Under the pieces are notes generated by a model, which did no database searches, had not been told where the DNA came from, and saw nothing but the letters and a program-made list of their open reading frames with translations. From Phoronis ovalis (Eukaryota > Phoronida > Phoronidae), in contig JAOXYB010080721.1 of NCBI GenBank assembly GCA_028565635.1, positions 1 through 23,103 of the forward strand: a DNA stretch of 23,103 bases, given 5' to 3'. Positions 1 through 12,100 of the stretch are shown in pieces. Within the stretch, counting starts at the first letter, position 1. Each line of letters starts with the position of its first letter. A program made the position numbers and the translations under genes.

Positions 1-112
1 TTGGCGATCTCTGCAGTATGGGGACCGTTGGAATAAAGGCTCGGTCTTGTTAACTGGAGCCTCTGGTTTTCTTGGTGCCTTTTTCCTACGAGACTTACTA
101 CTAAACACTAAT
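1..112 (+). CDS. Exon 1 (partial): TR nucleotide-binding loop
   Basis: The frame starting at base 2 reads into [20 protein letters not shown], the first beta strand and glycine-rich loop of a TR domain. The exon is cut by the window edge. It ends in phase 0 at a GTAAGC donor (113). The following 479-base intron (113-591) holds no gene; its first 290 bases are repeated in decayed form near 21770-22100. Confidence 0.9.
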
Positions 113-3100
113 GTAAGCAACCACATAATGGCTGTTCCAGTCTCCCCCCACTTTTACTAAGCATGCAAAAGAAACAGATATTCAATAAAAATTACAACAG
201 ATCTTCGAATTTAAAAATAAGGGCTAATGTTTAGAATCTTTCTTGCGTGTAACACATCAATTCTTAATTTTTATTTCTACAATAATTCTACCTGATAAAT
301 TCTTTTTTAGATGGTAGTTTCTTTCCATAAACAGGGAACATGCCTTAAATCACAGCTAATGGACTAGCCATAAAGAAAACTATTTTTTATATTAATACTG
401 ACATCCAATCAACATGCACATAGTCTTCAACTACTAGTTGTTGTTTCTTTTGCAGATATAATTATAATTTTTGTTGCCATTCCTTCTTGTAGTAATTGGA
501 ACTAGCATATGTACAATGTAGAGAAACAAACCTTATGAATGTTTATAAAAATTAAGTTGAAACTATTTTCATCAGAAATCAACAATTTTAGACTCATATC
601 TTTTGCTTGGTGCGAGAGATACCTGGCTCAGATGGTATACAGCGCCTGGAAACTAGCTTTCAACGGTTTGGAATACTACCGGATGCTAACCAACAGTACA
701 CAGAGGAACAGAAATATTTAAGAAAGTTATTCAATGAAAGAGTAACTGCTATAAAAGGTAAAAATTAAATTTGAAGAGATTCTTAATTTTAGCTCACCAT
801 CTGATATCACTTATTAAGTATTTAAGTTATTCACGATGAGTTGTGCCAAGCAAAAAGGAAACAAATCTTTTTAGGCCATAAATTAAAACTGAATTCTTGA
901 AATACTCTGATGTTGAGTATATGTTTACTTGCATAGTGTTGTAGCGAGTTGTATGTGTTTATAGTGTTGCATCATAAACGTTATAATAGTCAACCTAGAT
1001 GACACCTTGAACTTTGTCAAATTCAATGCGCTAAATTATTGTGAGCAGTTTACTAACCACATGGTCTGTAAGTTATCAGATCTCGCCAAATATGATTCCT
1101 CTGACCAACATGCCTTAGATCTGCAGGTGCACTCCTAAGAGGAGCCTGGAGATTTATACTCTATGGAGCTTACTTATTTTATATAATTTTATTAAGTGCC
1201 ACAAACTCCAGAAAATATAATTACATATTAAAAGGCTTTATTTTTCACCTAAATTGCCACGAACATTATATATGCAATTCACCATATTTGAAAAGGATAT
1301 ATTTTCACATTTTAGAATCTCAGTTTAATTAAGATTCACCACTGAATAAATGACATTTTCTTAGTGAGACAGTATAAACTGCTGGACTGTGCTGTGCCTT
1401 GAAATTGTGTATGTTTTTGAAACTCAGTGATAAAAATTGGCTTATTATATATTTTAGGTGATGTCACGCTGATGAATTTGGGAATGAGTGAAGATGACTA
1501 CAAGTTTATGACTATGGAAGTAGATTTTATCATTCACTCTGCAGCTTACGTAAATCTCATATACCCATATATGGTGCGTATATTTACTAAAATTACTATA
1601 TATTAAACATTAATAAAACGTGGTGAATTTTTTTTTGTGACAGTACATATGTACATACAATGTCTTCCTAACTTTTCTACAGAATTAGATTTAATTCCCT
1701 TTTTGATAGCCTAACTTAAGTTTTCATAACTCATGTTATTTCAGTTAATAATCAAGGCACTTTAAAAAGATGTATATGTTTCCTTTTAAATCTTATTGTT
1801 TTATTTTAAATTATTAGATTCATTATTAAGTGTTATATTAAAAAATGCTTTGTCATCAAGCTAATCGATCATAATATGATTGATGCTTTTCTTTGAATTC
1901 TTTTTTTCATTTCAATAGCGCAAAGTATTTTTGAAAAATAAATTGCAAGTACATGAGTTGATTTAATTTGTTTTTCGAATTAGTAGCATGGTGAATCGAA
2001 ATATAATTAGTATATGCCTATAAATATGACTATATAGGAAAGGGAAAAGAGTAAAAACGTAATATTTTAATTGGTTTAAAAATTTTATCATATTTTAATT
2101 TTTAAATTGAATTGTTTTAAAGACTATTGTAGTATTAACAAGATTTTAATTTATCAATACAATTTTTTTATTAGCATCTTAAGTTAATACAAATGATCTC
2201 AGTTCTATTCTGTTTAGCTCCTAGTGGTTTGACCAAATTTAAGTGGAGTTACCTTCACTACACTTGCATAGTTGTCAAATTGCTTCTAGTGAAATACTCC
2301 TTATTTGTGGCTTGTTTCCACCTTAATTTCACTGGAAAATTGTCCTAAAATATTCAATCTCGTGCTCTAAATTCTAACAATTTGACAGGTATACAGTTGT
2401 TAGCCAAACAAGTAGCTGGCAAATCCTTTCAAGCGTACATGTAATAACTACCGGGTACTTTTGTATTTCTGATTGATTTATGATTTTTGACATCATAAGC
2501 CAAAACAAGTACAGTAAACAATGTAGAGTAAGATATTGAAAAAGTTGACACTTTTTATGATTTTTCAAGTTTCACTTTGAAATAAAAAAGAAACAAAAAT
2601 TCTCTATGAGTATAAATTATAATTCATTTTGTGCATTTGAAAGTTGTTGTTCGATGACTTGGAATTTCGGAATAATTGAAAGAGTTTAAATTATGTAATT
2701 GCAAAAAATCTGAGTCTTGGTAGAAGCCATCTAAAGGTATTGCCAAGCTAAGGTATCAAAAAAAGTTGGCACTTGTTACGTTTTGTTTTTATACATTGTA
2801 AATGCTTAAATGGCACTGGTGCGCTTAACACAATATTGCGCGTTAATCAGTTTATCTTCCCTATGTGTTTTATCTATCATAACTTACATTAGTATTACAT
2901 ACTGTTTTAAATTTCAGATGTCAACTCATTTTAATGTGCCAACTTAAAAGTGCCAACTTTTTTGATACTGCCAACTTTTCGATCATGATACTTTATTGTA
3001 GCAGCAGAATTGCTCGTCAATACATACAGTACATCTAACTGTAATGACATGCTTGAGATACTCTTTACTCAAGACTAAAGGATATCAAAAACATGTCGAA

Positions 3101-6100
3101 ATTCCTTTTTTCTTTTTGTAGGCGCTGTATGGTCCCAATGTTCTTGGCACAGAAAATATAATTGTGTTTGCTAGTACCACTAAAATAAAGCCATTGCATT
3201 ACATCAGGTATGAAGCTATCTGTACAAAGTTACCAGTATTCAGGATTTTCTGAATAATCTTATATTAATTGTTTAATGAAATTGTTTGTGTAGTAAAACC
3301 CTAGTTAGCTAGTTAGTTAAATAAGTGTGATGATATAATTGATTACATTTCATATGATTGCTGTATATTTGTATATCAGAAGCTCACGTGTATCATAGTA
3401 CAAGTTTTGTACATATTGTATGTACTACTCGCTACTTAAAAACGGAGTATTTGAAAATCTATGATCAGACTGTAATAAGAACTTATTAGTACTACTGTTT
3501 ATTCTCAAAATAGTGATTCTTCATTACTACAGCTTTACTAGTATGTGGCTTTAATAAATAAATATGAACCAACAGTAATAGTATTATATTTTGAAGCACT
3601 GATGCTGTTTTTCCACATGGTTTACAAGACTGTAATGAAGATGCTGATATGAAACAGTATGCTAGTCAGCTTATTGATGGATATTCTCAATCAAAATGGG
3701 TCGCAGAACAGCTAGTTACAACAGCTGGGGAACGAGGTCTGCCCGTAGCTGTATACAGGCTTGGTAATTTATTTAATTAGTTAATTACAATAACTTATTT
3801 AGGTAGCAGCAGTAACTACATTGTAACTATTCTAGTTGCCATTCCTAGTTTGCCTCCTCGTGCAATTGCAATATTTTGGTACTTGATTAAAAAGTAATTT
3901 TTACTGTGACTATTAGAAATTGGTACTATCTATTTTAACAAAACTGTTAGAAATTCACATAAATGCAAAACATGCTTCTCCAGTTTTAACATTGCATGAT
4001 GGAAAGTTTGTGCAATGAAGTTGAGCATATAGAATTATTACTAGTACTATTTGCAACAAGATGCAACCCGGTGATATAATTTTTTGTTCAAATAAAGGTT
4101 AATCAGACACAATTCAAGCAGAGTGATTTCCTCAGCATTGAGACTTTCGATCTGTCATGGACGACGATCTTCCTCAGAATGTGGTAAGAGACTGCGCATG
4201 CTCCGGCTTGCCGTAGCAGTCTCTTACCGCATTATGAGTAATATGGTGAGCAAATCACTCTGCTTGTGTCTGATTAACCTTTATTTGAAGATGATCTACA
4301 TGCACCAAGCTGATGAACTATTTTAGACATTTTTTGTTATCATAAATAGCTAAATGAAGGGTATACTACAGCTGTACCATAGGGTCATTCTTTGTTGCAC
4401 ATGGTAGTTAAAATAATAAATTGAAATTAGCCACTAGTGAGGACTGAGTGTAAGTACAGGGGGCTGTTTTAGAAGAATAATTAGTGTTTAATTTGCCAAA
4501 AAAAAACTTTTATCAAACTGTTAAGAATTTATAAATTGAGTTAATAATGCAAGTCAGTTTTCCGAAACAATTTGTTCAACTGCGGTAAATATTTTATTAA
4601 ATTAATGTTCACTCCTAGAATAATCCTAAGACCGATATGGTTTAAACATTTCAGGAAATTTAGCTGGAGACAGCCAAAATGCCTTTTGGAACCCACAAGA
4701 TTTCACTTTGCTTGTGCTCCAGGGAAGTATCTTGGCAGAATGTGCCCCCAACATTGACTGGAAGATGGAAATGACACCGGTAGATTTTGTGAGCTCCACA
4801 ATCGTAGCATTAACTCAGAAGCTTATGTTGGCTATGGGTAAAGTCTTCCATGTCATAGATACTAAACCAGTAGATGCCAGGTGAGAAGTGGTAGCATTAC
4901 AGTAGGTTTCCGAGTTATGGTCTTCCGTATATACAAAATACAGAAAAATCTGAGAAACTGTCACAAACCAGTATATTTAATACTTTATCGGGAGTAGGTT
5001 TCCGAGTTATTCTCTTCCGTATATACAAAATACTGGTTTGTGATGCAGTAAAGTGATGTCAGAAAAATCTGAGTAACTGTCACAAACCAGTATATATTTA
5101 GTAATTTATCGGGAGAGCATAACTTAGAAACCTACTGTAAAAAGTAGCCATTGTAGATGGTCCACATAGTACACCTCGTCCATTACATTTTAAAAATAAT
5201 GATAATTAGAGTGTCTGAGTGCAATTGCCCTTCACTAATTAAGGATTTTGATTTTTGCTTCTAAATTTAGTATTTATATTGATAATGTGTAAAATAGTTG
5301 GTTTATTTTATAGTCTCATCTTGTGTTGTAAAGACTACTAAACATAACTTGTATCTTACATCAAACAATCAAGTGGTTTTATATTATTTTAAAACAGTCA
5401 TTTCATACTGTTCTCTTGTTTCTGACAGCAGACAGCAGGTCTTGCTTTATATTACTTTAAAGCAGGGATTCGATACTGTTCTCTTGTTTCTGACACAAAC
5501 AGCAGGTCTTTTTACTTTTAAATTAATTTATTTGCCTGAATTTTCAGATGGGTTTTTGGCTGGATGAAGACTAAAGGGTACCAGTTAGAACTGGTGCCTT
5601 TTCATACATGGGTTACAAAAATCCGTAAGACTCCTGGCACAAGTGATTTGTTGCTGAAGTTATTAGACTCCATGATTAAGTGAGTTACAGACTTTTGGAC
5701 CTTGAAATTTAAAAAATCTAACATTGTTTAGTCAGTTTTTTTAATACACTTGAATTCTACCAAATAACAAGATTGTTGTTACTAACTTTGAAAGTACTTT
5801 GCTTGTTTCCACCATGAGAATCATTGTATGTACCCAACACTAATCTGTCCCTCAAATTAATTTGCTACTGTTTGCAAGGAGGTGTGACCCTGTGATATTG
5901 CTATTTGAAACATAAATATAGCTAAATCAAAGGCTTAGCACTATAATACAATGGAATCATGCTTTATTGCAAACAATAGTAATGCACTGTAAAAGATGAC
6001 CAATGCATGAAAGGCTTTGGTTGCCATTTGCATTTAACAAAATAAAATAATCAAGATTTAGTTTCAAAACATCTTTATGTTCAATCTTTTATCATTATGA

Positions 6101-9100
6101 TTGTGACCAAAGACCTGAAGGAACAAGACTTCGTAAGTCAAAGTCTATGTAATTATTGTTTTATTATTATTTATTCCTGGTCAATGCCTTAAATAACAGT
6201 ATACATGCAGTTTTGTTATTGGCTAACAGGTTCCTGTCAACCAACCATGATTTCTTCTAAATTACTTCTAAATTCAGATACATTTTTTGACACGCTGAAT
6301 CTCATTGCATGAAATACAGGGGCGGATACAGAGCACATTTGTGACAGGTTTCCAAATTAGTTTTTTTTTCACTAGGTGGCGCTTCTATTATTGCGTCATC
6401 GCCATCTGGTGGAAAATTGCCAAATGGTGTAACATAAAAAGTCTAGGAAAACGGTCAGGAAATCGTGACCGTTTTCGAAACAACTTTTAACATGATTTTT
6501 ATAGGGTTTTCTAGGATTTTTTCCCCAGAAATTTCGTGACCGTGTTCCAGAAAACGGCGGAAATCCCCATGTATCCGCGCCTGCATTTCCAGTTGCCGAT
6601 ATATCTTCTAATTAAATGAAAATAATCATTTTGCATGAAATACATCCGTGCTATGTAATTTTCAACCTTTTCTGGTTTGTGTTGCCATCTAGCAAAGAGT
6701 TCATAGAGGTCATCTCTAAGTGCCTTTCTGTTTATTTGAAGTGCAGTCTAAAGTGTGCTAGAAAATAATTAATTTATTATCGACACAAACGTATGCCAAG
6801 TTTAATGATTTGGACATAGTGCCGTAGTTAAACATGTCTAGATTCTAACCGGAGACTTAAAATTCCCATGAAAATGGATTTGGGCACCTTACAATGGTGT
6901 TTTTTCAGCGTCTTTTATCCTGTTGCGACAGAATAAATGCTTTCGTGTGGATAACTGTAAGAGGACATGTAGGGATGCTGCGTCTGTTTCAGAAACCTTT
7001 ATGTGTTGTGTACAAGACATGTCGAACTGTAATATCGCAATTTTTGATTTAATCCAGTGTGGATTTCCATAGGATTATGGTTGATTGGCAGGTGTTTGCG
7101 CCCTAATGCATACCATTCATGTGGATGTAATGTAAAAAATAATATAATGTTCATTCTTGCTCTTTGAAATTCAACAAAGGCTAGTACTTAATAATTGTGT
7201 TCATCTGAATGTAATACCCCAGGTAATTGAGATGTGAGATTTTGGTCTCTGTTTGTGAAGGGAGATACAATAACATAGCAAATTACCGCAAACTAGTCAT
7301 GATGGTATGGATGGTACTACATAAATCCTTAGAATCACACTGGGTTTTTACAAATTTTAAATTTTGAAATTCCCTGTAATGTACTTTGATCTTATAAAGA
7401 AAAAAAAAGTATTTTTATCTTAAACCTGAATTTTCTCTAATTTATGCTTCTATTTGTGATATTGCTGTCATTCCGAGTTTAACAAAAATTCAGGGGAGGT
7501 AATTCCTAAGTGCAGTTGCACCAGATACAAGGGAGACAAATCTGCAACATGTATTCCAACTGTTAAAACGCTACTAAAATGCTTGAAATGCATGGTTACC
7601 AGTTGTTACCATTTTAGTTCGAACTTAATCATTAATTTTGGCAAGTTGTGAAAAAATTAAAGTAATAAAACAATTTTGATTACATAAAAACGATTTACAT
7701 GGTACAGATTATGATTTTATTTTTTTTATTTTTTTCATAACTTGTGTAGATAAAACCTACAATAGTGAAAAGGATCCAATCGCCTTCGGTGCAAAATTCG
7801 GCATCTAGCGGGTTAAGCTATACACTTAGAGCAGTGTGTTAAGGTACAACTGATATTAGTCCGAGTATGTGCTAGATATAGTGTACACGCAATGATTCTC
7901 AGAGTACTCAAAGAATGATACTAAGTGCAGGTGTTCCTCAGAGTGAAAAGTTGATTTCATGGATCTTTATATGCAAAGAGTCAGATAAAAATCATGAAAT
8001 ACCTCACTTATTTTAATGACTCATGAGGGTGTTGTTTAATTATGTCTGTGGGTGAACTTATGATCAAAGCAGTTTTGAAAATAATGCCAATTAATGCTAC
8101 CATGATGACTAACCTTATTGCACTTCAAATCCTGAAGTGTATATAATACTGAACTTTAATTAACCTTTTGTTATCAATCATCAAAAATTATATGTAGACT
8201 ACTTTTCATTATAAAAGTTGTAATTCAACAATAAAATGCATCACTCACTAAAAAGTAATGAGTGTCTGTTTCTTACAGGAGTCCGGAGTATTTTTCAAGT
8301 CTCAGCTTGTACACCAATCATAAGTTTCAGTCTGTTGTTAAAGACTTGGGTTTACAGTATCCAGTAGTGAATGCCTCTTTGCTGCAGACATATCTCAAAT
8401 CTTTAGCTCAAAGAAATGTCATACAGAAGCCTAAAGCAAACATAGGTATGGTCCTATATAAGTAAATATACTACACTAATATACCATGGGCGAGAGTTAC
8501 AAATTTCTTGTGAGCTGAAATTATAAGTTTTACAAATCAAAAAGTTTGAGAATGGTTAATATTTTTGTTTAAACAATTGCTTGCGACATTCTGTCAGAAT
8601 CCATATTCTCATTTTTATTATTTACATATTATTGAGTTAACATCAAATCCATTACGACACATTATTTCAATTTTACTTTTTCATGATATTCTTAAGCCCA
8701 GTTGAAACTATAATTAATTTATGTCTTATAAATGGTTTGCCACAGTGCAAGTAATTTATTATAATTATATTAATTTGTCTTATGTCATACTGCGGATTTT
8801 TTGTGCTGGCTGAATCAATTAACTTTTGTGTGAATACTTACAGCATACCAATATGTGGAAATTGGGCGGGAAATATGATGGCTGATTTGCTAATTTGGAA
8901 TTAATCCCATCAATTTTTGACTGGAATAAAAAACAGATTTTCAAAATTATATCCACTTTCAAATAGAAATGTCCCCATCGCTGCCCAGGGGAAAAAAAGG
9001 GAATACTTAAGAACATTTAAGATGCTCATTAATACGCTCTAAGAACTATATTCAGCCCCAGCAGTAGACAATGGCTGCTACTGGTAACCTAATGATAGCT

Positions 9101-12100
9101 TATAATACTACGGGCACTAGAAAAATTTGAATTTCTGCCAATTACTAAAATTTCAAATTAATTTATAGTAATATTTTAATTGCTGTCATGGCGAAATCTA
9201 TGTGCCGGAAAAGCAGTGACAGAACCTGTTATATATACTATCTAACAACCGTTTCAAATTTTCCCAAACAGTGTTTACTTTAGCTTAACTTTTTCAGTAT
9301 TTTTGTTACAAATTTTAGTGAATTTTCTAATTGTTCAATCAAGCAAGTTGTCAAAAATTGTTAATTTCAGTAGTACGACAATACCAAAACTTAGGAAAAT
9401 TGTTAATATCAAATAATCAAATACTCAAACATCAGAGAGTGAATTGAATTTTGGTGCCATAAAAACGGTAATATTGTAAAACTTACTATTATATTTTGGT
9501 CACAAATTTTAGTATTTTTAAATTTCTCATTTATTTTTTGTTGCTAAGAACAGAAAATCGCATATTAAAGATTAGTGAAAACTAATAGGTAGTCATATTA
9601 AATATTAAACAAACATGATCAGCTGATTAAATTTTTAATTCCCTCTAATAATTGCCCCTCCTAATAGCATTTTTTTTTAAATCGCTCAGAATGATTATTT
9701 GAGAAAATACAATATGTAAGCTGTATTCTGAATTTCCTTTTTAGTTATTGTATAAATTAAGTAACACTGCATGATGATAAAACTAATGACATTTCTTGAA
9801 AAAAAAAGCTTTATTAATATTAAATATAGAATATGTTCTTAATGAATGCTTGCATTGGTAAGCTGTATGCCTTTCTGATTTACGGATTAAATCAATAACA
9901 GCTTCCAGAATGATATTGTGTTAAATACTATGTCAGCCTTCTGAATAAATAGCTGACCTTTATCAATTTATTTTATCAATATTAAGATTATCATAACTTT
10001 ACTCAATTTGCACACATGGCTTCAAAGGCAGAGCAAGGTTTGCAGCAAACATAACAATTTTTTCTATATTCACAAGAGCTCAGGAAAGTGCATATATTTT
10101 ATATTATGACGATCATGATCAAGCTACATCAATGACATTCCAGTTTAATTTCCTGATTAATATGAGATGAATAATGTCTTGGTGTGTATTATACGGTATT
10201 ATAAATAAAATCCTTGAATTTCAGGTTTTCAGCCTCTCTCTGGAAATGTTGCTGTGGTCACTGGTGCATCAAGTGGTATCGGGGCAGGCATTGCAAAATG
10301 TCTAGCAAAGGCGGGATGCAGTATTGCCATGATAGCGAGAAGGGTTGACAAACTAAAAGAAGTCAAAGGCCAAATTGAAGAACATGGTGGTGTAGCTTTG
10401 TGTTTACAGTGTGATGTAATGGATAGACAAAAAGTGTGTATGAAAGTATATTAAGAGAAAATGTTAAAAGTAGGCAAATGATTCAGATTTTAACCTTTTC
10501 ACGTGTGAACTGACATGACACTAAGTTTGCTTACATGGCGACACAGTGACAAACATAATTTCGGGACCCATGGTGTGTACCTCTTTTACACTGAGAGAAG
10601 CATTTTTTTATACTACAAAACCCCCCTGTTAGATGCTTCATAGTTCTGAAAACGTTTTCAACATGGAAAATCAATAACTAAACACAATCATTTAAAACTC
10701 ACAGATGTGCAAGATTGCTATCAGGATTCTCTGATTTAATAAAAAGATGTCAATTCTAAACACCAAATTAACTTAAATCATCCACTAAGATGAATTATTC
10801 TGAATATTTAAATATTCTTTTTCGCTAGGTAAAGACTGTAGTTGAGGAGGCAGAAAGTACACTAGGACCAATTGACATTTTAGTTAACAATGCTGGAGTC
10901 ATGCATTATACAATGTTAAAGAATTTACATCAGGATGAATGGGAACAAGAAATAGACATAAATTGCAAGGTATTTTTTAGTTGTAAACAAATTATTGGCA
11001 TTTCATTACAAAATTAATATGATTATTTTAATAAACTACTGGTGTTACTATGACTGGAGGAATACAAAATTCCACATTTCAATGAAACCTATGGGTAGTT
11101 AAAATCAAAACCAATGAGGTATCAACAGAATAGCACTGTAAATAAACAGCAGTATAGAGTGATAGGAAATTAAATAACCGAAATACTGTGTACAGTCTTT
11201 GTCAAATTTAAAGTCGACACATGTTGAGTCTGAGTAAGTGAATCCGTTAAGTGTTCCGAACCCTCTCAACTAACGCCTGGGCTTAACCATAGTCAATTTT
11301 TGTTATATTCCTTTAATTTAACAAGAGCGAAATAATTGACTTCATTAATGTTTTACCAAGTGAGATGAGCCTTTCTCTCTGCATGATCCATTGTCGCCTA
11401 CCACGTCTATTCTATTCGATTATGACTCATTCTGAATAGCTATCGCCGGGGAGCTTGCTTTTTGCTTAGCAGACTATAGATAAACTCTGGCAGCACAGCA
11501 TGTGTGTGATCGACTCCCTACCCGCTTAAAATAATCGACTGTTATATCTATTGTTGTATGCTGCAATTTGATTTGTGTCAAGACTTTTGCGACACTTTAT
11601 ATAGAAATAAAGGGATTATCGTTGTGCTATTCGATATAATAATCAAAAATTGGCTATGGTTAAGCGCAGACGTTAGTTGAGAAGGTACGGAACATTAACG
11701 GATGGATTTATTCAGGCTGCATAAAATGTAGCTTACTGTAATCTGTTCACGAAGGTTAACATGTTTAGTTTGTAGTTTCAAATGTCTCTTTCAAATATGT
11801 TTGTTTTGATCTAATAATATAAAAATGCAAAATTTGGTATTGTAAACATTGTTTTAATTGTAATTCTTTTACTAAAATTATATAGGGAGTTATGAATGGT
11901 ATAGCTGCTGTACTTAGTGGGATGCTGGAGAGAGGCAAAGGTCATATTATAAACATTTCTTCTGATGCTGGAAAACGGGTAATTCTTTTAACTTGCTGTC
12001 ATTTTTTCTCATGTAAATGTTGCCACATGTCTTAATAAAGTACTCAGTAGAAATAGCTTTTTAGTATTTAGAAACAATCGATATCATTTAGGTCATATAG

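Noticed and set aside
539-721. 60-codon plus-strand open frame
   Set aside because: It is the wrong-frame shadow of exon 2, whose correct frame joins exon 1 and continues the TR domain.
4123-4326. 67-codon plus-strand open frame
   Set aside because: It lies almost wholly within the foldback element at 4088-4288 and reads its inverted repeats.
5298-5567. 89-codon plus-strand open frame
   Set aside because: It lies mostly in intron 6 and overlaps exon 7 in the wrong frame; the true exon starts at 5548.
8819-9016. 65-codon minus-strand open frame in intron 8
   Set aside because: No motif is seen; it is an intronic chance frame.
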